Assembly: GCF_041240605.1 (NCBI RefSeq)
Contig: NZ_CP162487.1
Location: forward strand, 1,433,001-1,497,000
DNA: 64,000 nt
Direction of reading: 5' to 3'
From: Xanthomonas sp. DAR 80977
GTDB lineage: Bacteria; Pseudomonadota; Gammaproteobacteria; Xanthomonadales; Xanthomonadaceae
This document shows positions 36,492 through 47,128 of the stretch, in pieces. Position 1 is the first letter of the stretch, and every line of letters starts with the position of its first letter. A model generated the notes under the pieces. That model saw only the letters and a list, made by a program, of their open reading frames with translations. It made no database searches and was not told the origin of the DNA. Both the position numbers and the translations under genes were made by a program.

Positions 36492-38600
36492 ATGCGTTTG
36501 CTGTGTTCCCTGTCCGTCGCGGTGCTTCCGCTGGCGGCTGCCGTCACTGTCGCCCGGGCGCAGTCGCCCTCCCCGCAAACCTTGGATACCGTGGTCGTCA
36601 GCGCCTCGCGCACCGACCAGCCCGCGGAGACCGCGCCGCAGACGGTGGTGGTGATCGACCAGCAGGAGATCGCGCAGCAGCTGACCATCAGCAGCAATTC
36701 GTCGGACCTGCTGTCCAGCCTGCTGCCGTCGTATACCCCCAGCCGCGGCAAGATGAACGGCAGCGGCGAGACCTTGCGCGGGCGCACGCCGCTGATCCTG
36801 GTCGACGGCATCCCGCAGTCCAACCCGCTGCGCCCGACCGGGCGCGAGGCGCATACGATCGACTACGCGATGGTCGAGCGCATCGAGGTGATCCAGGGCG
36901 CCAACGCGATGAACGGCCTGGGCGCGACCGGCGGCACCATCAACCTGGTCACGCGCCGTCCGCAGCCGGGCGCGCTCAACCAGCACCTCGAGGTGCAGGC
37001 CACCGCGCCGAGCACCGACGTCGATGCCGAGACCCTGAGCTACAAGACCAGCTACCGCGTCGACGGCCGCCAGGACAAGCTCGACTACCTGTTCGCCGTC
37101 GGCTACGAGGACCAGGGCCTGTACCTGGACGGCGATGGGCGCGCGATCGGCACCGACGTGACCCAGGGCGACCTGATGGCCACGCGCGCCTACGACCTGC
37201 ATGCCAAGCTGGGCTACTGGATCGACGACCGCCAGGAACTGCAGTTCAGTTCCAACCGCTACCGCATCAAGTCCAAGGCCGAGTACCTGGGCGTGGCCGG
37301 CGATCGCGAGCTCGGCATCCCGACCACCTCGGTGCGCGGGCGGCCCGAAGGCACGCCGCCGTGGAACGACGTATGGACCACCGGCCTGTCCTATGCCCAC
37401 CACGATCTGGCCGGCATGGAACTGAAGGCGATGGTGTTCAACCAGGAGTTCGAAGGCCTGTTCGGCGCCGACAATTCGGCCACCTTCCAGGATCCGCGGA
37501 TCGCGCCCAACGGCACGCTGTACGACCAGTCGCGCTCGGTGGCGTCGAAGTGGGGCTCCAAGACCAGCCTCGGCAAGGACGGCCTGCTCGATGGCCGGCT
37601 CAAGCTCACCGGCGGCTTCGACACCCTGTGGGACAGCGGCAAGCAGGACCTGTACGGCACCGGCCGCACCTATGTGCCCGAATCGCAGTACCGCGACCTG
37701 GCGGCGTTCCTGCAGGGCGAGTACCGGCTGCTGCCGCAGCTGACCGTGCATGGCGGCGTGCGCCACGAGGACGCGAAGCTGCGCATCGACAGCTACCAGA
37801 CCCTGGCGCGCTACAACCGCGTGCAGGTGCAGGGCGGCACGCTGTCGTTCGCCGAGACGCTGTACAACGCCGGCGCGGTGTTCGCGCCGAGCGAGCGCTT
37901 CAACGTCTTCGCCAGCTATTCCGAAGGCTTCGGCATGCCCGACGTGGGCCGCGTGCTGCGCTCGATCAATACTCCGGGGACCACGGTCGCCAGCCTGAGC
38001 GCGCTGCAGCCGGTGCTGACCCGCAACGTCGAACTGGGCACGCGCATGCGCGGCGAGGCGTGGGATGTGGATGTCGGCGTGTTCCAGTCGCGCTCGGATT
38101 ACGGCACCCGGGTGATCGCGGTGGACGGCGCGTTCCAGATGGCGCGGGAGAAGACCCGCATCGAAGGCGTGGATGCCAGCGCCAAGTACCGGATCAGCGA
38201 GCGGCAGCGCGTCGGCCTGGCCTATGCGTATACGCGCGGGCGCTACGACAGCGACGGCAACGGCAGCCTGGACGCCCATCTGGACGGGCTGAACATCGCG
38301 CCCAACCGCGTCATCGGCACCTGGTCGGCGCAGTGGACTCCGCGGCTGTCGAGTTTCGTGCAGGCGCAATACGCGTTCAGCCGCAGCTTCGACGATCCGC
38401 AGAAGCGGTTCAGCGGCTACGCGCTGGTCGATGCGGCGCTGAACTACAGGTTGCGCCAGGGCGAACTGCGCCTGGCCGTCGCCAACCTGCTGGATCGCCA
38501 GTACATCACCTACTACTCGCAGAGCGCGCTGGTCGAACCGGACCGCTACTTCGCCGGGCGCGGGCGCACGCTGACGGTGGGCTACAGCCTGGATTTCTGA
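36492..38600 (+). CDS. TonB-dependent siderophore-type receptor
   Basis: A 702-residue outer-membrane receptor. It has a signal peptide (MRLLCSLSVAVLPLAAAVTVARA), a TonB-box-like LDTVVVSASR, a plug domain with TLRGRTPLILVDGIPQSNPL and MVERIEVIQGANAMNGLG, and a barrel ending GRTLTVGYSLDF. The size is typical of ferric-siderophore receptors rather than the larger glycan receptors. A Fur box upstream suggests iron-repressed expression. The ligand cannot be read from sequence. The ATG at 36492 begins the signal peptide. Confidence 0.92.
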   Translation: MRLLCSLSVAVLPLAAAVTVARAQSPSPQTLDTVVVSASRTDQPAETAPQTVVVIDQQEIAQQLTISSNSSDLLSSLLPSYTPSRGKMNGSGETLRGRTPLILVDGIPQSNPLRPTGREAHTIDYAMVERIEVIQGANAMNGLGATGGTINLVTRRPQPGALNQHLEVQATAPSTDVDAETLSYKTSYRVDGRQDKLDYLFAVGYEDQGLYLDGDGRAIGTDVTQGDLMATRAYDLHAKLGYWIDDRQELQFSSNRYRIKSKAEYLGVAGDRELGIPTTSVRGRPEGTPPWNDVWTTGLSYAHHDLAGMELKAMVFNQEFEGLFGADNSATFQDPRIAPNGTLYDQSRSVASKWGSKTSLGKDGLLDGRLKLTGGFDTLWDSGKQDLYGTGRTYVPESQYRDLAAFLQGEYRLLPQLTVHGGVRHEDAKLRIDSYQTLARYNRVQVQGGTLSFAETLYNAGAVFAPSERFNVFASYSEGFGMPDVGRVLRSINTPGTTVASLSALQPVLTRNVELGTRMRGEAWDVDVGVFQSRSDYGTRVIAVDGAFQMAREKTRIEGVDASAKYRISERQRVGLAYAYTRGRYDSDGNGSLDAHLDGLNIAPNRVIGTWSAQWTPRLSSFVQAQYAFSRSFDDPQKRFSGYALVDAALNYRLRQGELRLAVANLLDRQYITYYSQSALVEPDRYFAGRGRTLTVGYSLDF

Positions 38601-38880
38601 GCCGCCGCCTGGCGCGGCGCGGGCGTGACGCGCGCGCGTCCGTGTCCTGGCCGTGCGCGGCCGTGCACGCGTCGCCACGCTGTGTCGTTTGGCGATGGAG
38701 GCGAGTGTGGCGGGAGTGACGGCTGCGCCATCCGCTGGAGCCGGGCTTGCGCCCGACCAGCGTGCCTACCCGACCTGCATGCCTAGACGTTAGCCGCGAA
38801 CGAACTGGACGACCTGTACGCTGCGGCTGCCTGCTTGCGCGGCGCCGGCGCAAGCACGCTGCCGCCTGCGCTGGCGACCG
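38601..38880. other. Intergenic region
   Basis: A 280-bp gap between two convergent genes. G+C-rich, no recognised gene or strong hairpin. Confidence 0.4.
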
Positions 38881-39372
38881 TTACCAGCCGTAGGGATAGC
38901 CGTAGCCGCCGCGGCCGTAATAGCCGCCGTGGCCTTCGCTCTGGCCGACGCTGATGCTGATGCCGACTTCGCGCGGCTTGCCGTCGTCGTTGTAGTAGGT
39001 CTTGCACAGGTTGAGGTTGGCGGCCTGGTAGTTGCTGTTGCCGCCGCGCGAGGAATAACCGAACCCGGTGGAGACGCTGCCGTGCACGTCGCCCTTGCAG
39101 CGGTCGGCGCGCGCCTGTTCGGCCTCGGCCAGGGCCTGGGTGGCCGCGGCCTTCTGTGCCGAGGCCGAGGTGCCGCTGGTGTCGCCGTAATAGGCGCCGG
39201 GCGGGTCGGCCTTGTACACCGGGTCGGTGCCGTAGGTGATCGGTTGCTGCGGCACGCTCAGGTCCAGCGCGCGCTTGGCCGCTTCGCTGTCGCTGTTGCC
39301 GCCGTCGGCGGAGGTTTGCGCCATGGCCGGGCCGGCGAGCAGGGCGCAGGCTAGCAGGAAGGATCGTTTCAT
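38881..39372 (-). CDS. Exported hypothetical protein
   Basis: A 163-residue protein with a Sec signal peptide (MKRSFLLACALLAGPAMA, cleavage before QTS). The middle is Ala/Gln/Ser-rich and the tail is Gly/Tyr-rich (GHGGYYGRGGYGYPYGW). Two cysteines (RCKGD and LCKTYY) could form a disulfide. I recognise no family. It is downstream of recQ on the same strand but 176 bp away. Confidence 0.7.
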   Translation of the reverse strand: MKRSFLLACALLAGPAMAQTSADGGNSDSEAAKRALDLSVPQQPITYGTDPVYKADPPGAYYGDTSGTSASAQKAAATQALAEAEQARADRCKGDVHGSVSTGFGYSSRGGNSNYQAANLNLCKTYYNDDGKPREVGISISVGQSEGHGGYYGRGGYGYPYGW

Positions 39373-39548
39373 CGGACGTACGCCAAGGAAAGAAGGGCTG
39401 GGTGGCTGCAGCCGCAGCTGCGCGCCACCATGCAGCGACGCTATCAATACCACGTTGAACCCGGCCTGTCGGCGGCCGGGGATTTTCTTGCCGGTGCCGG
39501 GCACGGACCGCGACGTGGCGGCAAACGGCCGTCGCCGGGCCGGTTCCG

Positions 39549-41357
<1,809 letters not shown>

Positions 41358-41416
41358 GCGCCTAGGATACCGCGTAGGTCAAGCGCGGCAGCGGCGCGCC
41401 GGCGCGCGGCGTGGCG

Positions 41417-41959
41417 TCAGGCGGGCGCTGCGACCTGCGTAGGCATTGCCCGACGCGCGCGGCGCCTGCCGACGAAGTGGCCGATCAGCAGCACCGGCAG
41501 CGCGACCAGCAGCGCCGCCGAACACGCCAGTGCCGGTGCGACCGACGCCACCAGGTGCGCCGGATGGCCAGGGTCGTAGCCGCGCGCCCATGCCGACACC
41601 GCGGCCAGGCCCAGGCCGCTGAGCAGCACCAATGCCGCCAACGCGGCGAGCTTGGGCACGCTGCGCTGGCGTGGCTGGCAGCTGTCCACGGCCAGGGCCA
41701 GGGCGAGACACGCGGCCCATACCCCGGCGAACCAGTTCAGCGCGGGCACCAGAAAACCGACGCTGTAGCCGATCGCGGTCAGCACCGCGAGCAGCAACGC
41801 GACCAGGCCATGCCCGCCATTGCTGGGCACGCCCGAGTCGCCCAGCTGCCACCACGCATGCAAGCCGGCAGCCAGGCCAGCCGCGACGCCAAGGACGCAT
41901 CCCAGCACGATGGCCAGCAGCGGGCGACGCAGCGAGGGAGACGCAAACGGAGCAATCAT
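41417..41959 (-). CDS. Hypothetical membrane protein
   Basis: A 180-residue protein with four or five predicted helices: RPLLAIVLGCVLGVAAGLA, GLVALLLAVLTAIGYSVGFL, WFAGVWAACLALALAV, LAALAALVLLSGLGLAAV and a C-terminal SAALLVALPVLLIGHFVG. It ends in a basic tail (GRRRARRAM). The start at 41959 (MIAPFASPSL) is chosen over an earlier open frame that runs through intergenic hairpins. No known family. Confidence 0.6.
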   Translation of the reverse strand: MIAPFASPSLRRPLLAIVLGCVLGVAAGLAAGLHAWWQLGDSGVPSNGGHGLVALLLAVLTAIGYSVGFLVPALNWFAGVWAACLALALAVDSCQPRQRSVPKLAALAALVLLSGLGLAAVSAWARGYDPGHPAHLVASVAPALACSAALLVALPVLLIGHFVGRRRARRAMPTQVAAPA

Positions 41960-42052
41960 CGAACATCCATGTGGCGGAATGGCCGTCAACCCGCCAGCAT
42001 GCATGACGCGTGCGAAGCACGCAGTCCCTTGCGTGAAGCCGCCAGCGTGCAA

Positions 42053-42138
42053 GCCCCCCTTGGCAAGGGGGCGCGCCGAAGGCGCGGGGATTGGAAGCCG
42101 CGAAGCTGGGGCCCAGAGTTTGCAACGCAAACTCTGGG
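42053..42138. repeat. Cluster of intergenic hairpins
   Basis: Three adjacent palindromes lie in the gap: GCCCCCCTTGGCAAGGGGGC (42053-42072), a GCGCGCCGAAGGCGCG stem just after it, and CCCAGAGTTTGC with loop AAC and its complement (42112-42138, perfect 12-bp stem). They lie after the dps gene (minus strand) and before the membrane protein start. They may act as a terminator or are a REP-like element. Confidence 0.7.
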
Positions 42139-42172
42139 AGGCCATGCCTGCTGCGCAGGCGTGGTCGTACCC

Positions 42173-42739
42173 TTACTGCAGCAGCGACCGCAGCATCCAC
42201 GCGTACTTCTCGTGGGTCTGCAGGCGCTGGGTCAGCATGTCCACGGACGGGTCGTCGCCGGCATCGTCGGCGGTCTTGAGCGCCTTGCGCGCGGTGCGGC
42301 ACAGCGCCTCGTTGCCGACCACCAGCTGGCGCACCATCTCGCGCCAGTCGGCGCTGTCGCTCAGGCCCGGCTCTTCCGGGATCGAGGTCAGCGCGGCGTA
42401 TTCCTTGTACGAGCCCGGCGCGTTGAAGCCCAGCGCGCGGATACGCTCGGCGACGTCGTCCAGCGCCGCCCACTGCTCGGTGTACTGGGTCTCGAACATG
42501 AGGTGCAGCGAGTTGAACATGGACCCGGTCACGTTCCAGTGGAAGTTGTGGGTCTTCAGGTACAGGGTGAACGCGTCGGCCATGAAGTGCGACAGGCCGT
42601 CGGCGATCTTCTTGCGGTCGCTGCCGCTGATCCCGATATCGATGTTGGGCGCGGACGGCGCCAGCGCCGCCAGCGGCGTGGTGGACGCGGCCTGCTTGGC
42701 GGGGCTCTTGCTCTTGCCGGGGGTCTTGCTCTTGGCCAT
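42173..42739 (-). CDS. dps: Dps-family ferritin-like DNA-protecting protein
   Basis: A 188-residue protein that oxidises and stores iron as a dodecamer and protects DNA. The Dps domain begins after a Lys/Ser/Ala-rich N-terminal extension of about 30 residues, which may bind DNA. The inter-subunit ferroxidase residues are in the segments LKTHNFHWNVTGSMF, LHLMFETQYTEQWAALDDVAE and the C-terminal HEKYAWMLRSLLQ. AAGAGGA precedes the ATG. It is divergent from hrpA with 94 bp between the starts. Confidence 0.94.
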   Translation of the reverse strand: MAKSKTPGKSKSPAKQAASTTPLAALAPSAPNIDIGISGSDRKKIADGLSHFMADAFTLYLKTHNFHWNVTGSMFNSLHLMFETQYTEQWAALDDVAERIRALGFNAPGSYKEYAALTSIPEEPGLSDSADWREMVRQLVVGNEALCRTARKALKTADDAGDDPSVDMLTQRLQTHEKYAWMLRSLLQ

Positions 42740-42833
42740 CAGGAAATCCTCTTGAGGGGTTGGGAACGATATGGCGTCACAATAGACAGACTAAAGCATG
42801 CGCTGTTATTCAAAGTTCAACGGCCCCTGATTG

Positions 42834-45800
42834 ATGAGCACTATCGAAAAACACCTGGCCACCCGGCTGCGCGAGCGCCGCGCCGCGATCGACGGGGCGC
42901 TGACCCGCGACCGCGGCCGCCTGATGGGCCTATGGTCGCGCTGGCAGGCCGCGCCCGGCAATCCCGCATTGGAGGCAGCGTTCGAGCAGGCGCTGGGCCA
43001 GTCGCGCGCGCGCTGCGAGGCGCGCGCGGCGGCGCAGCCGGCGATCACCCTGGACGACCAGCTGCCGATCGCGCGCGAGGCCGAGCGCATCGTGGCGCTG
43101 ATCCGCGCGCACCAGGTGGTGGTCATCGCCGGCGAGACCGGCTCGGGCAAGACCACGCAGCTGCCGAAGCTGTGCCTGGCCGCCGGCCGCGGCGCCGCCG
43201 GCATGATCGGCTGCACCCAGCCGCGGCGCCTGGCCGCGCGCGCGGTGGCCGCACGCGTGGCCGAGGAACTGCGCACGCCGGTGGGCGGCGCGGTGGGCTT
43301 CCAGGTGCGCTTCAACGACCGGGTCGGCGAGGAGACCCGGATCAAGTTCATGACCGACGGCATCCTGCTGGCCGAGATCGCCAGCGACCGCTGGCTGTCC
43401 AGCTACGACACGATCATCGTCGACGAGGCGCACGAGCGCAGCCTCAACATCGATTTCCTGCTCGGCTACCTCAAGCAGTTGCTGCGCAAGCGCCCGGAGC
43501 TGAAGGTGATCGTGACCTCGGCGACGATCGACACCGCGCGCTTCGCCGAGCATTTCGACGGCGCGCCGGTGATCAGCGTCGAGGGCCGCACCTATCCGGT
43601 GGAAGTGCGCTACCGGCCGCTGGAAGAGCCGGGATTGGAGAGTGGGGATTCGGGATTGGCAGAAGCGCGAGAAGGCCAGCGCTCGCCGCGAACGGCCGTT
43701 GCGAATCCCCAATCCCCAATCCCCAATCCCGGCCTCACAGTCAACGACGCGATCGTGGCCGCGGTGGACGAGATCACCCGGCTGGACCCGCGCGGCGACG
43801 TGCTGCTGTTCCTGCCCGGCGAGCGCGAGATCCGCGACGCGCACCAGGCGCTGGAGCGGCGCAAGTACCGCGAGACCGAGGTGCTGCCGCTGTACGCGCG
43901 GCTGTCCAACAGCGACCAGGACCGGGTGTTCAATCCCGGCCCGCGGCGGCGCCTGGTGCTGGCCACCAACGTCGCCGAGACCTCGCTGACGGTGCCGCGG
44001 ATCCGCTACGTGGTCGATCCGGGCTATGCGCGGGTCAAGCGCTACAGCCCGCGGCAGAAGCTGGACCGGCTGCACATCGAGCCGATCTCGCAGGCCAGCG
44101 CCAACCAGCGCAAGGGCCGCTGCGGGCGCGTGGCCGAAGGCATCTGCTACCGGCTGTACGCCGAGGCCGATTTCCAGGCGCGGCCGGAATTCACCGATCC
44201 GGAGATCCGCCGCTCCAGCCTGGCCGGGGTGATCCTGCGCATGCTGCAGCTGGGCCTGGGGCGGATCGAGGACTTCCCGTTCCTGGAGCCGCCGGACGAG
44301 CGCGCGGTCGCCGATGGCTGGCAGCAGCTGGTGGAACTGGGCGCGGTCGGCGAGGCCGACCGCCACGGCCTGCGCAAGCTCACCGAGATCGGCCGCAAGA
44401 TGGCGCGGCTGCCGGTGGACGTGAAGCTGGCGCGGATGCTGGTGGCCGCGCAGCAGCACGGCTGCCTGCGGCCGATGCTGGTGATCGCCGCGTTCCTGGG
44501 CATCCAGGACCCGCGCGAACGCCCGCCGGAGGCGCGCGAGGCGGCCGACAACGCGCACGCCAAGTTCGCCGATGCGCGCTCGGAATTCGTCGGCATCCTG
44601 CGCCTGTGGGACGGCTACCGGCAGGCGCACGAGGAGCTGACCCAGTCCAAGCTGCGCGACTGGTGCGGGCGCCACTTCCTCGGCTTCCTGCGCATGCGCG
44701 AGTGGCGCGAACTGCACCGCCAGCTGCACCTGCTGTGCGAAGAGCTGGGCTGGAGCGAAGAGCCGGCAGCGGCCTCGCTGTTGCCGCTGCTGGCCGGTGC
44801 GGCGTCGCCGCCGCCGGCGCGCGATGCCGAGACCAGCGCGCGCGCCACGCGCGGGCAACTGCACCGCGCCGCGCGGCTGGCGCGCGAAGGGCGCAGCGAA
44901 CCCGCGTCGGCGCCAGCGCCCACCGAACCCAGGCCTGCAGCGCCGGCCGACCCGGCCGACGATGCGCCGCGCGCCAGCGAGCGCGAACGCGCCGCGGCCT
45001 ACCAGGCGCTGCATCGCGCGCTGCTCGCCGGCCTGCCGACGCAGGTCGGCCACCGCACCGAGAAGGGCGATTTCCTGGCCCCGCGGCAGCGCCGCTTCCT
45101 GCTGTTCCCCGGCTCGACGCTGGCGCGCAAGCCGCCGCCGTGGGTGCTGCCGGCGACGCTGCTGGACACGCAGAAGGTGTGGGGCCTGACCAATGCCGCG
45201 GTCGAGCCGGACTGGGTCATCGCCGAGCTGCCGCACCTGCTGGCGCGCAAGCACTTCGATCCGCACTGGTCGCGCGCGCAGGGCCAGGTGCTGGCGTCTG
45301 AGCAGATCAGCCTGTTCGGGCTGGTGCTGGCGCCGAAGAAGCCGGTGCACTACGGCCGCATCGACCCGCCCGGCGCGCATGAACTGTTCGTGCGCCAGGG
45401 CCTGGTGCCGGGCGAGATCAACACCCGCGCCAGCTTCGTCGCCGACAACCAGAAGGTGCTGGCGCAGGCGCACGAGGAAGAGGCCAAGCTGCGCCGCGCC
45501 GGCATCGTCGCCGACGAGGACTGGCAGGCGCGCTGGTACCTGGACCGCATTCCCGGCGAGATCCATTCGGCGGCGGGCCTGGACGCGTGGTGGAAGGCGT
45601 TGCCGCCGGAGCAGCGGCGCACGCTGCAGTGGACGCTGACCGACCTGCTGCCCGGCGAAGGCAGCGAGGCCGACCGCTATCCGAAGTATTTCGCGCTCGG
45701 CGACGCACGGCTGGCGCTGCACTACAGGTTCGAGCCGGGCGCCGCCGACGACGGCGTGACCCTGGAGGTGCCGCTGCACCTGCTCAACGCGCTGGACCCG

Positions 45801-47021
45801 GCGCGGCTGTCGTGGCTGGCGCCGGGCTTCGTCGCCGACAAGGCGGCGGCGCTGATCCGCAGCCTGCCCAAGGCGCTGCGCCGCAACTACGTGCCGGCGC
45901 CGGACTTCGCCCGCGCGTTCTATGAAGCCTTCCCGCAGCCCGGCGCCGACGACATCCGCGGCGAGCTGGCGCGCTTCCTGCAACGCGCCACCGGCGCGGC
46001 GCTGGCCGCGCTGGATTTCGACGACAGCGCGCTGGAGCCGCACCTGCGCATGAACCTGCGCGTGCGCGACGACGCCGGCAAGGTGCTGGCCGAGTCGCGC
46101 GACCTGGACGCGCTGCGCGCGCGTTTCGGCGATCGCGCCGGGCAGGCCTTCGCCGCGCGCGCCGGGCGCGAGATGGCCGCGGCCGGGCTGCGCGAGTTCC
46201 CGTCCGTGCCGATCCCGCTGCAGGTGCCGGGCGAGGCCGGGGTGCCGGCGTATCCGGCGCTGGTCGACGAAGGCGAGGCGGCGGCGCTGCGCATCTTCGC
46301 CGACCGCGCGCAGGCCGAGGCCGCGCATCCGCGCGGCGTGCGCCGCTTGCTGGAGATCGCGCTGGCCGACAAGGTCAAGCAGGCGCGCAAGCAATTGCCG
46401 GTGTCGCCGAAGACCGGGCTGCTGTACGCGGCGATCGAGTCGCAGGAGCGGCTGCGCGGCGACCTGGTGGACGCGGCGTTGAACGCGCTGCTCGAGGACG
46501 GGCTGGACGCGATCCGCGACCCGGGCAGCTTCGCCCAGCGCCGCGACGCGGCCGGCAAGCAACTGTTCGGCGAGGCGATGGAGCGGCTGAAACTGGCCGA
46601 GGCGATCATGGGCGCGGCGGCGGAACTGAAGCCGCAGCTGGAGTCGCCGCTGATGGGCTGGGCCAGCGGCAACCTCGACGATCTGCGCGCGCAGCTGGCG
46701 GCGCTGGTGCATCCGGGCTTCCTGCGCGAAACCCCGGCCACGGCGCTGGCGCAGTTCCCGCGCTACCTGCGCGCGATGATCCTGCGCGCCGAACGCGCCA
46801 AGCGCGATCCGGCGCGCGACCAGGCGCGGATGCTGGAACTCAAGCCCTTCGCCGATGCTCTTGCGGACGCCGCCGCGGCCGGGCGCAGCGCCGACCCGCA
46901 GTGGCAGGCGCTGCGCTGGGACCTGGAGGAACTGCGCGTATCCCTGTTCGCGCAGGAGCTGGGCGCCAAGCCCGGCATCTCGGCCAAGAAACTGGCGCAG
47001 CGGGTGGTTGGAGTGCGGTGA
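42834..47021 (+). CDS. hrpA: ATP-dependent RNA helicase HrpA with an in-frame repeat insertion
   Basis: A 1395-residue DEAH-box helicase, slightly longer than usual. It has Walker A GETGSGKTTQ near residue 99, DEAHERS near 197, motif III VTSATID, and motif VI QRKGRCGRVAEG. The helicase-associated and OB-fold regions follow, then DUF3418 at the C-terminus. HrpA rescues stalled ribosomes on mRNA. Residues 266-300 (after YRPLEEP) are encoded by a complete heptad palindromic element, 105 bp and therefore frame-preserving, placed in a surface-loop position between the two RecA domains. A second low-complexity Ala/Pro linker lies at about 640-720. The start is ATG 42834; TTG 42831 is also possible. 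Confidence 0.94.
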   Translation: MSTIEKHLATRLRERRAAIDGALTRDRGRLMGLWSRWQAAPGNPALEAAFEQALGQSRARCEARAAAQPAITLDDQLPIAREAERIVALIRAHQVVVIAGETGSGKTTQLPKLCLAAGRGAAGMIGCTQPRRLAARAVAARVAEELRTPVGGAVGFQVRFNDRVGEETRIKFMTDGILLAEIASDRWLSSYDTIIVDEAHERSLNIDFLLGYLKQLLRKRPELKVIVTSATIDTARFAEHFDGAPVISVEGRTYPVEVRYRPLEEPGLESGDSGLAEAREGQRSPRTAVANPQSPIPNPGLTVNDAIVAAVDEITRLDPRGDVLLFLPGEREIRDAHQALERRKYRETEVLPLYARLSNSDQDRVFNPGPRRRLVLATNVAETSLTVPRIRYVVDPGYARVKRYSPRQKLDRLHIEPISQASANQRKGRCGRVAEGICYRLYAEADFQARPEFTDPEIRRSSLAGVILRMLQLGLGRIEDFPFLEPPDERAVADGWQQLVELGAVGEADRHGLRKLTEIGRKMARLPVDVKLARMLVAAQQHGCLRPMLVIAAFLGIQDPRERPPEAREAADNAHAKFADARSEFVGILRLWDGYRQAHEELTQSKLRDWCGRHFLGFLRMREWRELHRQLHLLCEELGWSEEPAAASLLPLLAGAASPPPARDAETSARATRGQLHRAARLAREGRSEPASAPAPTEPRPAAPADPADDAPRASERERAAAYQALHRALLAGLPTQVGHRTEKGDFLAPRQRRFLLFPGSTLARKPPPWVLPATLLDTQKVWGLTNAAVEPDWVIAELPHLLARKHFDPHWSRAQGQVLASEQISLFGLVLAPKKPVHYGRIDPPGAHELFVRQGLVPGEINTRASFVADNQKVLAQAHEEEAKLRRAGIVADEDWQARWYLDRIPGEIHSAAGLDAWWKALPPEQRRTLQWTLTDLLPGEGSEADRYPKYFALGDARLALHYRFEPGAADDGVTLEVPLHLLNALDPARLSWLAPGFVADKAAALIRSLPKALRRNYVPAPDFARAFYEAFPQPGADDIRGELARFLQRATGAALAALDFDDSALEPHLRMNLRVRDDAGKVLAESRDLDALRARFGDRAGQAFAARAGREMAAAGLREFPSVPIPLQVPGEAGVPAYPALVDEGEAAALRIFADRAQAEAAHPRGVRRLLEIALADKVKQARKQLPVSPKTGLLYAAIESQERLRGDLVDAALNALLEDGLDAIRDPGSFAQRRDAAGKQLFGEAMERLKLAEAIMGAAAELKPQLESPLMGWASGNLDDLRAQLAALVHPGFLRETPATALAQFPRYLRAMILRAERAKRDPARDQARMLELKPFADALADAAAAGRSADPQWQALRWDLEELRVSLFAQELGAKPGISAKKLAQRVVGVR
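43629..43734. repeat. Heptad palindromic element 7 (inside hrpA)
   Basis: The left arm (43631-43659) has GGGATTGGAGAGTGGGGATT then CGGGATTGG. The right arm (43702-43732) has four CCC tracts. The whole unit is read through in the hrpA frame without a stop codon. Confidence 0.85.
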
Positions 47022-47122
47022 TTCGGGATTCGGGATTGGGGATTCGTAAAAGCGCAAAGTGTGCGATCAAGCATCCGTAGTGGCTTCTACGAATCCCCAA
47101 TCCCGAATCCCGAATCCCGGCC
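47019..47122. repeat. Heptad palindromic element 8
   Basis: The left arm (47021-47046) overlaps the hrpA stop. The inner pair CGTAAAAGC...GCTTCTACG extends the stem. The right arm (47091-47120) has four CCC tracts. It fills the gap between hrpA and the convergent ClC gene, so it could serve as a bidirectional terminator. Confidence 0.85.
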
Positions 47123-47128
47123 CCTCGC

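Noticed and set aside
42930..47057. A 1375-codon antisense frame opposite hrpA
   Set aside because: No family motifs, extreme Arg/Gln/Ala content and complete overlap with a well-supported DEAH helicase.
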